From F23-D06 sp947165685 (GTDB lineage Bacteria; Bacteroidota; Bacteroidia; Bacteroidales; WCHB1-69), in NCBI GenBank assembly GCA_947165685.1, contig CAMVBK010000004.1, forward strand, positions 53,113 through 117,112: a DNA stretch of 64,000 nt, in the 5' to 3' direction. Made by a program: the position numbers and the translations under genes. Shown one piece after another: positions 1-8,077 of the stretch (its first letter is position 1; each line of letters starts with the position of its first letter). The notes beneath the pieces were generated by a model, which was not told the origin of the DNA, did not search any database, and was given only the letters and a program-made list of their open reading frames with translations.

Positions 1-574
1 CGCCGCTCTTGATGTTGTAGGCCTTGAACGTGGCGGCGTTGCTGATTTTCTGTTCCAGGTCTTCGTTGGACTTCTGGATGGTGCGTGTCACTTCACGCTC
101 CTGTTCCAGCGTGGCCTTCACTTGCAGGTTCTCCTCCTTCAGGGCCTTGTTCTCTTGGTAGAGCTGGTCCATTTCCTTCACATATTCCTGTGAGATGTTC
201 TGCAGACGGGCCAGTTGCTTCTTGATGCGGTTGTAGTCGGCTTGGGAGTTGATGAGTTTCTCGATTTCCTCCGCGCTGGCCATGATGATGCTGTCCTTTT
301 CGCTCAGTTGGTCGGAAAGTTCGCCGTATTGCGCTTTGATGCGGTTGTGCTCCGCCAGCAGGGAGTCCAGTTCGCTCTGAAGCTCCGTGTTCTTGTTCTC
401 CACCGCCGTGTAAACCTTGTTCATGGTCGGTTTGGCGAAAAAGGCGAGATAAATCGTGCTGCATAGGAATAATCCTGCTAATGCACCCAGGATAATCACC
501 CATTTCTTCAAGGGGTTTTCTTGTTTGGCATTTTGATTCTGCCCTGAATAGTTCATTGAACTCGTGGTTTCCAT
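1..574 (-). CDS. Coiled-coil inner-membrane protein (3' end beyond window)
   Basis: An open frame of 191 codons runs leftward from an ATG at 574 to the window edge without a stop, so the C-terminus is missing. The N-terminal ~25 residues are polar and rich in Asn and Gln. A single hydrophobic segment (about residues 27-48, WVIILGALAGLFLCSTIYLA) then suggests one membrane span. From about residue 55 on, the chain is charged and heptad-like (Glu, Lys, Leu, Gln), a long coiled coil. I know no function; similar single-span coiled-coil proteins are common conserved hypotheticals in Bacteroidota. It lies 65 bp downstream of the phosphatase gene on the same strand and may be transcribed with it. Confidence 0.7.
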   Translation of the reverse strand, partial: METTSSMNYSGQNQNAKQENPLKKWVIILGALAGLFLCSTIYLAFFAKPTMNKVYTAVENKNTELQSELDSLLAEHNRIKAQYGELSDQLSEKDSIIMASAEEIEKLINSQADYNRIKKQLARLQNISQEYVKEMDQLYQENKALKEENLQVKATLEQEREVTRTIQKSNEDLEQKISNAATFKAYNIKSG

Positions 575-639
575 ATTTGCTGTTTTTTATTTTTCGAATC
601 GGGATAACGACTTTTTCTCCTAAAAATTTTATCGTCGCG

Positions 640-2286
640 TTATTTTAATTGAAGTTGGAGCCTCAACTCCTTTGGCAGATAGAACGTGTTGGTCTTGTCC
701 ATATACACAATCACGGAATTCAAGTCAACACGTTTGTTGTTCACTGTCACATAGTTGGCATAGCTGTCGGCGACTAAGGTGTTTCGTTTGTTCTTGACTG
801 TCAGCCGCCGGTTGTATTTGTCGATGCTGTCGATGCGGATGTCGTAGCCGTCGAATACCTTGTGGTGATCGGCGTAGATGTCCTCGGTCAGTTGGTCCAT
901 CTGGTTGGTCAGCCCCATTTGGCGACAGATGTAGTTGTGGATGTCGATGTTGGTCGGAACGCCTGTGAGAATGTCGTTTTGTGGGTGGTACATGGCCAGG
1001 AAGACGTTTTCGATGGTGTGCCCGAAGGTTGTGAAGCCGAAGTAGGTGCGGTTGTACAGCACTTGACTGAGCATTTTGCATAAGGAGAGGTTGTTTTTTC
1101 GGTTCTCTTTCGGCATGGAGGATTTGTCGTAGTCGCTTGCAGTGGAGAGATAGGTGATTTCAGCCGGTTGCGGAGTGAAACCGAAATAGGTCTCAAAGAG
1201 TTGCGGCCATTCGGTGGTGTCGGACTTTTTGAGTTTCTCGCCCATGGTCCAGTTCGACAGTTTGTAATTGTCGATGGGGCTCATGAGCTGTTTCAGCGAG
1301 AGTTTGTCGTATCCGTCGTGGACGGACTTGGCATTGCCGATGGTGACGGCACCGGTGCCGTGGTCGGGCACAATCACGATGGCGGTTTCGCCGTTCTCCT
1401 TGGCGAAGCGGAACGCCTCGGCGCAGGCCTTGTCGAATTCCAGGAACTCGATCAGGGCGTTTTTCGCGTCATTGTCGTGGGCGGCCCAGTCCACCTTGCT
1501 GCCTTCCACCATGAGGAAGAAGCCGTTGGGGTTCTGGGAGAGCAGGCTGATGGCTTTGCGGGTCATTTCTGACAGCGAGGGTGTCTCCTTCGGGTCTGAC
1601 TCCAGCCAGTAGGGCATGGAGGATTCACCGAACAATGCCCAGACAGGGGCTTTCGTACAATTTCTAAAACCTTGAATATCATTAAGATATATGCTATATC
1701 CTTCTCTTTTCAAGTCTTCTTGGTAGTTGTCTTTCAAATAGTTGACACCGCCGCCCATCACCACGTCAAGATGGTTGTGGACCATTTGCGGGATGATGAC
1801 GCTGTAGCGGCTGCGCTTGTAGGTGTGGGCGGAGCAGTCGGCGGGCGTGGCGTGTGGGAACTCGCAGGTGAATACCAGTCCGGTGGATTTGTGTTGCAGG
1901 ATTTTGGCGGCTTCCAGCACGGTGGATAGCGGTTGGTAGGCGCGTGCGGCATCCACGGGCACCAGGTCGTGGTCGGTGGCTACGGGGTAGGTGGAGATGA
2001 ACCCCGATTGCGAGGGCATTCCCGAAACGTAGCAGGAGGTCGTTGGCGCGGAGTCCCCGATGGGCGCATCCGACGAGTGCGTGCGCACCAGTCCGCAGAT
2101 ATAGGGGTCGATGCTGAGGGTGGTTTGGGTGGAGTCGAGATAGGTCTGGTACCAGCGTGCGGCGGACAGCAGGCTCGTGGAGGTGCCATCCGTGATCAGC
2201 AATATCACGTTTTTGATGGGCTTAGGTTGTGCCACTGTGCATAAAACGCTGATAGTTAATGTGATATAAAGAACAAAACGTTTCAT
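640..2286 (-). CDS. Secreted alkaline phosphatase (PhoA family)
   Basis: Metal-dependent phosphomonoesterase of the alkaline phosphatase superfamily, expected in the periplasm: residues 1-19 form a signal peptide ending near TVAQ. Visible family motifs in order are VILLITDGTS (first metal-binding Asp), GDSAPTTSCYVSG with the nucleophilic Ser after Asp, FPHATPADCSAH, VMGGGVNYL, FLMVEGSKVDWAAHDNDA, VPDHGTGAVT and FGHTIENV near the C-terminus. All zinc-ligand blocks of the family are therefore present. The protein is 548 residues, longer than E. coli PhoA, as usual for Bacteroidota members. A TAnnTTTG promoter lies 23 bp upstream of the ATG. Substrate and phosphate regulation cannot be read from the sequence. 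Confidence 0.9.
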   Translation of the reverse strand: MKRFVLYITLTISVLCTVAQPKPIKNVILLITDGTSTSLLSAARWYQTYLDSTQTTLSIDPYICGLVRTHSSDAPIGDSAPTTSCYVSGMPSQSGFISTYPVATDHDLVPVDAARAYQPLSTVLEAAKILQHKSTGLVFTCEFPHATPADCSAHTYKRSRYSVIIPQMVHNHLDVVMGGGVNYLKDNYQEDLKREGYSIYLNDIQGFRNCTKAPVWALFGESSMPYWLESDPKETPSLSEMTRKAISLLSQNPNGFFLMVEGSKVDWAAHDNDAKNALIEFLEFDKACAEAFRFAKENGETAIVIVPDHGTGAVTIGNAKSVHDGYDKLSLKQLMSPIDNYKLSNWTMGEKLKKSDTTEWPQLFETYFGFTPQPAEITYLSTASDYDKSSMPKENRKNNLSLCKMLSQVLYNRTYFGFTTFGHTIENVFLAMYHPQNDILTGVPTNIDIHNYICRQMGLTNQMDQLTEDIYADHHKVFDGYDIRIDSIDKYNRRLTVKNKRNTLVADSYANYVTVNNKRVDLNSVIVYMDKTNTFYLPKELRLQLQLK

Positions 2287-2308
2287 TTTTTTCTCATTTT
2301 AAAACGCG

Positions 2309-2316
2309 CAAAGGTA
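2309..2316 (-). promoter_or_regulatory. -7 promoter element for the phosphatase gene
   Basis: TACCTTTG on the minus strand fits the Bacteroidota TAnnTTTG element and lies 23 bp upstream of the ATG at 2286. Confidence 0.6.
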
Positions 2317-2330
2317 CATAAAATATGAAT

Positions 2331-2356
2331 ACCTGCGAAACAGATTTTTCGCAGGT
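2331..2356 (-). terminator. Hairpin downstream of ispF
   Basis: ACCTGCGAAA (2331-2340) pairs perfectly with TTTCGCAGGT (2347-2356) across a 6-nt loop, 63 bp beyond the ispF stop. The T tract that follows on the minus strand is weak, so termination is likely but not certain. Confidence 0.5.
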
Positions 2357-2419
2357 AAGTGACGCTTGCGGGGATTGTCTTTATAGTATGAGGGGCGGGC
2401 TTGGGGATGCTGTTGCCCC

Positions 2420-2902
2420 CTATTGTTTTCGCAACGTGACGGCGGCGACGGCGGCGATGCCTTCGCCCGCACCGGTGAAGCCCATCTTCTCGTTGGTCTT
2501 GGCCTTTACGGCGATATTTTCGGGATTCGTTTGCAGTAATTCCGATAGTTTTGTCACCATGTCATCAATGTAGGGTTTCATTTTGGGTTTTTCCAAGACA
2601 AGGGTGCAGTCCAAATTGTTGACTTGCCACCCTCGGGAGGTCATCAGTTCCATCACTTTGGTCAGCAGAACGGTGCTGTCCGCATTTTTCCAGGTGCTGT
2701 CGGTGTCGGGGAACCAGGTGCCGATGTCTTTGAGGCCGACGGCGCCGAGAAGTGCGTCGCAGACGGCATGGATAAGCACATCGCCGTCGGAATGGGCGGC
2801 CAATCCCAGTTCGTAGGGTATAGCAATGCCCCCGATGACCAATGGTCTGTCGGGGGCAAATCTATGGGAGTCGTAGCCGAAGCCTACTCTGAAGTCAACC
2901 AT
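2420..2902 (-). CDS. ispF: 2-C-methyl-D-erythritol 2,4-cyclodiphosphate synthase
   Basis: Cytosolic enzyme of the MEP isoprenoid pathway that cyclises the CDP-methylerythritol phosphate intermediate and releases CMP. The 160 residues match the usual family length and carry its hallmarks: RVGFGYDSHRF with the metal-binding Asp and His at the N-terminus, the AHSDGDVLIHAVCDALLGA block, DIGTWFPDTD, and the C-terminal VKAKTNEKMGFTGAGEGIAA signature. The start is set by the MVDFRVG N-terminus. Only 13 bp separate it from the upstream porV gene on the same strand, so the two are probably co-transcribed, with the hairpin at 2331-2356 as the likely end. Confidence 0.96.
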   Translation of the reverse strand: MVDFRVGFGYDSHRFAPDRPLVIGGIAIPYELGLAAHSDGDVLIHAVCDALLGAVGLKDIGTWFPDTDSTWKNADSTVLLTKVMELMTSRGWQVNNLDCTLVLEKPKMKPYIDDMVTKLSELLQTNPENIAVKAKTNEKMGFTGAGEGIAAVAAVTLRKQ

Positions 2903-2915
2903 ATTATATTGTCGC

Positions 2916-4163
2916 TTAGTTCAGTCGTCCTTGCTGCTTGATTTCGTTCTTGTTGGCAGAGACGAAGTCGAAGTTCAGTGTGAAGCGCAGGGTGTTGGCC
3001 AGCGGGTGGTACTGTTTGGTGGCGATCAGATAGGAGACATCAATGCCGAAGATGCTGTATTTGATACCGGCGCCAAGGGAGAGGAACTGGCGGTTGCCTT
3101 TGTATTGGCTTTCGTGGAAATAGCCGAGGCGCACGAAGAAGAGGTTGCGGTAGCTGTATTCGGCACCGAGGGCCCACATCACCTCCTGCATCTCCTCCTT
3201 GAAACCGCCGGGGGCGTCGTAGAAGGACTGGATCATGCCTTGGGGCACGGAAACATCGGGGTTCATACCGTAGGCGATAATCGGGTCGCCGGCGGCATTA
3301 TACTCGATGCGTCCGGAGCTGTCTGTTTGGTAAACCGGGTTGGTCGGCACCAGCAGTTTGTTGATTTCACCGTTGATGGCCAGCTTGTTGTAGCTGTCGA
3401 AGTCCATTTCATAGCCGATACCTAACTTGAGGTTGGTGGGCAGGAAGTCGCGGCGCAGCGTTCCGGAAGAGTAGGACATTTTGTTGCCCATGTTGGAAAT
3501 GCACAAACCGGCGCGCAACGTGCTGTTGTTCATGCCCTTCACATCGAAATCCTGTTCGTAGAAGAGGGAGAGGTCGGCAGCGCCGGCCAGACCGGCTCTG
3601 GTCTCCTCGCCGGCCACGAACTGGCCAGCCGTCAGGTTGGAATAGATGAAGCGCGGGGTAATGGCGATGGACAGCTGGTCGATCAGTTTGCGGGAGTAGG
3701 TGAAGTCGATGGCAAATTCGTTGGGATTCTGGTTGCTGATGAATTCACCGTATTCATCCATAAAGGCGATGTCGCCCAAGGAGAAATAGCGCAGGGAGGC
3801 GGCAATGGCATCCATGTCCGTGATGCGCCAATAACCCGTAAGATAGGCCAAGTTAATATCGTTTACCAAATGTTTCAGCCAGGGGCTATAGGAAATGCTG
3901 AAGCCGAATTTGTTCTCATTGAAGACATATTTGGCGGGGTTGTAGCTTTGGGAGTTGACATCGGCGGAGGTGGCGCATCCAATGTCACCCATGGCACCTG
4001 CACGGCTGTCAGGGGCGATGGAGAGGAACGGCACAGCCGTGGTAATGGCATTCAAAGTTTGCCCGAGCGGGTTGACGCCATTGCTTTGGCCACTATTCTG
4101 TGCTCGTAGTTGTGTCGTAAAAAAAAGAAGGATGATAGAAACTAAAGCGATTGTTTTTCTCAT
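2916..4163 (-). CDS. porV: Type IX secretion outer-membrane protein PorV
   Basis: Outer-membrane beta-barrel of the FadL-like fold that shuttles cargo to the sortase PorU in the type IX secretion system; PorV is also called LptO. The ATG at 4163 was chosen because it gives a clean signal peptide (MRKTIALVSI...TQLRAQ); the frame is open further upstream but with unsuitable residues. Recognisable parts are NAITTAVPFLSIAPDSRAGAMGD directly after the signal peptide, the NPAKYVF block, and the later GLRFG-like strand series ending in an aromatic C-terminus region. Length 415 residues fits the family. The C10 peptidase at 24500-26578 carries a matching sorting domain, which supports a working system. 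It precedes ispF in a probable operon. Confidence 0.88.
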   Translation of the reverse strand: MRKTIALVSIILLFFTTQLRAQNSGQSNGVNPLGQTLNAITTAVPFLSIAPDSRAGAMGDIGCATSADVNSQSYNPAKYVFNENKFGFSISYSPWLKHLVNDINLAYLTGYWRITDMDAIAASLRYFSLGDIAFMDEYGEFISNQNPNEFAIDFTYSRKLIDQLSIAITPRFIYSNLTAGQFVAGEETRAGLAGAADLSLFYEQDFDVKGMNNSTLRAGLCISNMGNKMSYSSGTLRRDFLPTNLKLGIGYEMDFDSYNKLAINGEINKLLVPTNPVYQTDSSGRIEYNAAGDPIIAYGMNPDVSVPQGMIQSFYDAPGGFKEEMQEVMWALGAEYSYRNLFFVRLGYFHESQYKGNRQFLSLGAGIKYSIFGIDVSYLIATKQYHPLANTLRFTLNFDFVSANKNEIKQQGRLN

Positions 4164-4305
4164 AAGTAGCTTATCGTTTTTGATTGTTATTAAATTCTCT
4201 AAATATCTTTTCAAAAAAAATATCAGCTTTAACGATGATCAAAGGTTTTTATTATGTGGTATGAAAAAAAATTTTTTTCTAATTGATTTTAAACAAGTGT
4301 TTGAT

Positions 4306-5271
4306 TTACTTGATTTTACTAATTTTCTCCCATTCTTCATCAGGTAATTTGGCTCCCACATATTCAATAAGTCTTGCCGAAAGGTAGGATGCAATGTCGC
4401 CGGAGCGCTGGGCGTTGTAGCCGTTCACAAGGCCGTAGAGGAAGCCGGAGGCATAGATGTCGCCGGCGCCGGTGGTGTCGATGCGTCGCGCGTCAACGGG
4501 GGCGATGACGGTGACTTCCCCGTTCATTTTGACCAAGGAACCGTCTTTCCCGATTTTCACGATGGCAACGGGACAATATTCGGAGAGTGCGTGCAGCGCA
4601 TCCGTGCCTTCCTTGCCGGTAAAGGCTTTGGCCTCTTCTTCATTGGCGAAGATGATGTCCACATAGTCGTGAAGCAGCATTTTCACGAAGTCCAGGTTGG
4701 ATTCGATGAGGTTGTAGCTGGCCATGTCCATGGAAATTTGCAGTCCATGCGCTTTCGCCGCCTTACACACCGACAGGATGAGGTCATGGTTAAAGATAAG
4801 GTATCCTTCAATATGTATTATATCGTAGTTCCCAAACAGTTGCGTGTCGATTTGGTCGGGCTGCATGGTGGCGGCGGCACCGAGGTAGGTAGCGAAGGTG
4901 CGTTCGGCGTTCGGGGAGATGAAGGTGATGGCGACGCCGGTGTCTTCATCCGTGTTGATGAGGTGCGGAATCACGCCGAAGCGTTCGCACTCTTGGCGGA
5001 AAAGCCGTCCGAGGTCGTCGTTGCCCACTTTCCCGATGTAGCCGGAGGCGGCACCGAGGCGTGCGAGTCCGTGCATGGTGTTGGAAGTGGATCCGCCGGT
5101 GGCCATGGCTTGGGGCATTCCGGCGATGATTTCGAGGATTTCGCGTTTGCGCTGGGCATCAATCATCTCCATGCCCCCCTTGAGCAAATCCAAACGGTTG
5201 AGAATCTCGTCGTTGTCGATGTGCACCAATATGTCAACCAAGGCATTGCCGATTCCGAGTATCTTCTTCAT
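4306..5271 (-). CDS. PfkB-family kinase, adenosine-kinase-like
   Basis: ATP-dependent small-molecule kinase of the ribokinase/PfkB fold. The ATG at 5271 opens with MKKILGIGNALVDIL, the standard first strand; an in-frame start further upstream adds residues without homology. The ATG TGGSTSNT block near residue 60-70 corresponds to the N-terminal signature region, and DTTGAGDIYASGFLYGL near the C-terminus is PfkB signature 2 with the catalytic Asp of the GAGD motif. Length 321 residues is typical. Bacteroidota annotations usually call this protein adenosine kinase or a sugar kinase; the sequence alone does not settle the substrate. It is transcribed away from the GH97 gene at 5382 from a divergent promoter. 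Confidence 0.85.
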   Translation of the reverse strand: MKKILGIGNALVDILVHIDNDEILNRLDLLKGGMEMIDAQRKREILEIIAGMPQAMATGGSTSNTMHGLARLGAASGYIGKVGNDDLGRLFRQECERFGVIPHLINTDEDTGVAITFISPNAERTFATYLGAAATMQPDQIDTQLFGNYDIIHIEGYLIFNHDLILSVCKAAKAHGLQISMDMASYNLIESNLDFVKMLLHDYVDIIFANEEEAKAFTGKEGTDALHALSEYCPVAIVKIGKDGSLVKMNGEVTVIAPVDARRIDTTGAGDIYASGFLYGLVNGYNAQRSGDIASYLSARLIEYVGAKLPDEEWEKISKIK

Positions 5272-5316
5272 ATAGTGACTTTTATCAATGTTTGTCCATT
5301 TATAAAAATAGGGCGG

Positions 5317-5360
5317 CAAAGATAGAATTTTTCCGTGAATGAAGAAATATTTTATCTTTG
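5317..5360. promoter_or_regulatory. Divergent promoter pair, kinase and GH97
   Basis: CAAAGATA at 5317-5324 is TATCTTTG on the minus strand, 46 bp before the kinase ATG. TATCTTTG at 5353-5360 on the plus strand lies 22 bp before the GH97 ATG. Both fit TAnnTTTG. Confidence 0.65.
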
Positions 5361-5381
5361 CCGTTTCAAAATCTTGTTGCT

Positions 5382-7445
5382 ATGAGAAAGTTTTTTTTTC
5401 TGATGTTGTTATGCGGACTGCTGTGGAATCTTTCCGCGCAAACCACCCAGACCATCTTCTCCCCTAACCAGAAGCTGAAGCTGAAAGTGGACCTCAGTGG
5501 CGAGATTATCCGTTATTCCATCTTCTGTGAAAACGGGGAATTCTTAAAGCCGTCAAGCATCGGGATGGAACTGGATAACGGCAAGGTGCTGGGGCGTGAG
5601 CCCATCCGCTCCCTGCGCAAAGGCGGCCGCCGGAGCGTAGAACGTATGGTGGCCTCCCCGCTGTACCGCAAGGACTCCATCCACGAACAGTATAACGAAC
5701 TGTATCTACAGTACAAAGCAGGCTATAGCGTCGTGTTCCGCGTGTACAACTCTGGAGTGGCCTACCGCTTCGAGACCGCATTCAAGGATTCCATCACGAT
5801 TGCGCGCGAAATCGCGGAGTTCAATTTCTCCGATGGTTATCCCGAGATGAGTGCGGGCAGATTCATCGGAACAGATGCAATAATACCTTACGTGAATGCC
5901 AAACCCGTCACTGACGGCGACTTTTCTCCACAATACAGCACATCGTTCGAAAACACTTACACTCAAATCCCGCTCAAGGAGATGGATGACGGTCGCCTCG
6001 CCTTCCTGCCATTGCTGGTGGCACAGGACTACTTCCCGGGCGATTTCGGGAAAAATTACAAGTCGCGCCTTGCCGTCATCACCGAGGCCGACCTGCACGA
6101 CTACCCCGGCATGTACCTCAAGCATACGGAAGGCAACTCGATGACCGGCTATTTCGCGCCGCTGCCGAAGAGGTGGGAACAGGGCGGGCACAACAACCTG
6201 CAGTATGTGGTGAAGGAACGCCACGACTATATCGCCAAGACCGCCGGCACGCGGACGTTCCCGTGGCGCGTCATCGCCATCACTACGGAAGACAAGGATT
6301 TGGTGGATAATGACCTCGTCTATCTGCTCTCCGAAGCCTCGAAAGTGGCTGACATCTCGTGGATTAAGCCCGGCAAGGTGGCATGGGACTGGTGGAACAA
6401 CTGGAACATTTGGGGCGTGGATTTCAAGGCGGGCATCAACAATGAAACCTACAAATACTACATTGACTTTGCCGCCGACAAGGGTATAGAATACGTGATT
6501 TTGGATGAGGGCTGGGCCGTGAACGGCGAGGCAGACCTTTTCCAGGTGGTTCCCGAAATCGACCTGCCAATGTTGGTAAAATACGCTGAAAATAAGGGAG
6601 TTGGCATCGTGCTGTGGGCGGGTTACGCCGCCATGGACAAGGAGATGGAGCGCGTCTGCCAACACTATTCCGACATGGGCGTGAAGGGCTTCAAGGTCGA
6701 TTTCATGGACCGCGATGACCAGATTGTAGTCAATTTCTACGAGCGGATGGCTGCTATGGCCGCCAAATACCACCTCTTCATCGACTTCCACGGAGCGTAC
6801 AAGCCCACGGGACTGAGCCGCACCTATCCCAACGTGCTCAACTACGAGGGCGTGTTCGGGTTGGAGCAGTGCAAATGGGCTGACAGCAAGACCGATATGG
6901 TGAAGTACGAGGTCACGATTCCCTTCATCCGGATGCTCGCCGGTCCGATGGACTTCACGCAGGGCGCGATGCGCAACGGTGCCTACTGGTGCTATTTCCC
7001 GAGCTGGAACGAACCGATGAGTCAAGGCACACGCTGCCGTCAATTGGCTGAGTACATGGTCTTTGACGCGCCTTTCGCCATGCTCTGCGACGCACCCACG
7101 GCCTACATGCAGGAACCCGAATGCACCGAGTTCATCGCCAAGGTGCCCACTGTTTGGGACGAGACCCGTGTTTTGGACGGCAAAGTCGGGGAGTTTGTGG
7201 TCACGGCCAAGCGCAAGGGCGACACCTGGTACATCGGTGCCATCACCGACTGGAACGCCCGCACCGTCGAACTCGACCTCAAAGCCTTAGGCATCACCTC
7301 CGGCACCGTGACGATGTTCGTCGATGGTCCCAACGCTCACCGCAAAGGCATTGACTACCAGAAGAAAACGGTGGCTGTTCCCGCTGACGGGAAGCTGAAA
7401 GTGGAGTTGGCTCCGGGCGGGGGCGCGGCGATAGAGATTCGCTAA
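5382..7445 (+). CDS. GH97 glycosidase, retaining alpha-galactosidase-like
   Basis: Secreted or periplasmic glycoside hydrolase of family 97. The ATG at 5382 gives a signal peptide (MRKFFFLMLLCGLLWNLSAQ); a TTG further upstream lies inside the promoter and is not the start. The N-terminal half is a beta-sandwich and the core a TIM barrel with WDWWNNWNIWGVDFKAG, YVILDEGWA and FKVDFMDRDDQ. The Asp in VDFMDRDDQ corresponds to the nucleophile of the retaining GH97 alpha-galactosidase type, in contrast to the Glu-based inverting type at 11329 and 14344. The barrel is followed by a small C-terminal beta domain ending in APGGGAAIEIR. At 687 residues it has normal length. The small membrane-protein gene starts 15 bp downstream. 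Confidence 0.9.
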   Translation: MRKFFFLMLLCGLLWNLSAQTTQTIFSPNQKLKLKVDLSGEIIRYSIFCENGEFLKPSSIGMELDNGKVLGREPIRSLRKGGRRSVERMVASPLYRKDSIHEQYNELYLQYKAGYSVVFRVYNSGVAYRFETAFKDSITIAREIAEFNFSDGYPEMSAGRFIGTDAIIPYVNAKPVTDGDFSPQYSTSFENTYTQIPLKEMDDGRLAFLPLLVAQDYFPGDFGKNYKSRLAVITEADLHDYPGMYLKHTEGNSMTGYFAPLPKRWEQGGHNNLQYVVKERHDYIAKTAGTRTFPWRVIAITTEDKDLVDNDLVYLLSEASKVADISWIKPGKVAWDWWNNWNIWGVDFKAGINNETYKYYIDFAADKGIEYVILDEGWAVNGEADLFQVVPEIDLPMLVKYAENKGVGIVLWAGYAAMDKEMERVCQHYSDMGVKGFKVDFMDRDDQIVVNFYERMAAMAAKYHLFIDFHGAYKPTGLSRTYPNVLNYEGVFGLEQCKWADSKTDMVKYEVTIPFIRMLAGPMDFTQGAMRNGAYWCYFPSWNEPMSQGTRCRQLAEYMVFDAPFAMLCDAPTAYMQEPECTEFIAKVPTVWDETRVLDGKVGEFVVTAKRKGDTWYIGAITDWNARTVELDLKALGITSGTVTMFVDGPNAHRKGIDYQKKTVAVPADGKLKVELAPGGGAAIEIR

Positions 7446-7460
7446 ACGACCAACAAGACG

Positions 7461-8000
7461 ATGCGAAACGATGCCGATAACGAAGTGGAAGGGCATGTCC
7501 TGCTGCGCAACAAGCCGGATCCCGGCGGAGCGGTAGCGCACGGCGCGATGCTGTTCCTCATTTCCATATTTTTCATTCCCCTCACCGTTTCACTGTGGGA
7601 GGGCGACATTGTTGTTGCTATCGGCTGGGAGGACCTATTCATTTTGGTTATGTTCCAACTGCTGCCCGGATGGCTGCTGGTTCTGCTGGTCTCCGCCCTT
7701 CACTGGGACCTATTCGGCGGCGAAACTGTTTACTATTCGCCATCTGCCATCTACATCCAACAAAAAAGGCTGTTCCGGAGAGAACTTGTCATCCCGTGGG
7801 ACTTCATGATGGAGATAAAGCCCTACTCGGAATCGCCCTTGCTGTTTGCAATCCCCACCCATAACCCGACCATCTGCGCGACATACCGGACATCATCGGG
7901 CAAAACCAAAACCATCCGTTTCGGGTTCAACCTCAACAACAAACAGCAGACTTTTGTGGTAGAACGCATCCGCGAGCTGTTGGTGGAGAATTTTGCGTGA
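7461..8000 (+). CDS. Small membrane protein with PH-like cytosolic part
   Basis: 179 residues, not assigned to a characterised family. Two hydrophobic segments at about residues 30-48 (MLFLISIFFIPLTVSLW) and 58-82 (LFILVMFQLLPGWLLVLLVSAL) predict two membrane spans. The C-terminal ~90 residues are beta-rich (VYYSPSAIYIQQKRLFRRELVIPWDFMMEI), resembling the bacterial PH-like domains found behind two spans in other small membrane proteins; that is an inference from pattern only. It follows the GH97 gene by 15 bp and is probably in its transcript. Confidence 0.65.
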   Translation: MRNDADNEVEGHVLLRNKPDPGGAVAHGAMLFLISIFFIPLTVSLWEGDIVVAIGWEDLFILVMFQLLPGWLLVLLVSALHWDLFGGETVYYSPSAIYIQQKRLFRRELVIPWDFMMEIKPYSESPLLFAIPTHNPTICATYRTSSGKTKTIRFGFNLNNKQQTFVVERIRELLVENFA

Positions 8001-8077
8001 AATCTGATTACGTATTTTTCTCGAAAAGAGTGTCCTTGGTTGTCGAGGGTTGGAGTTTGAGAGAATACAATGTTTCT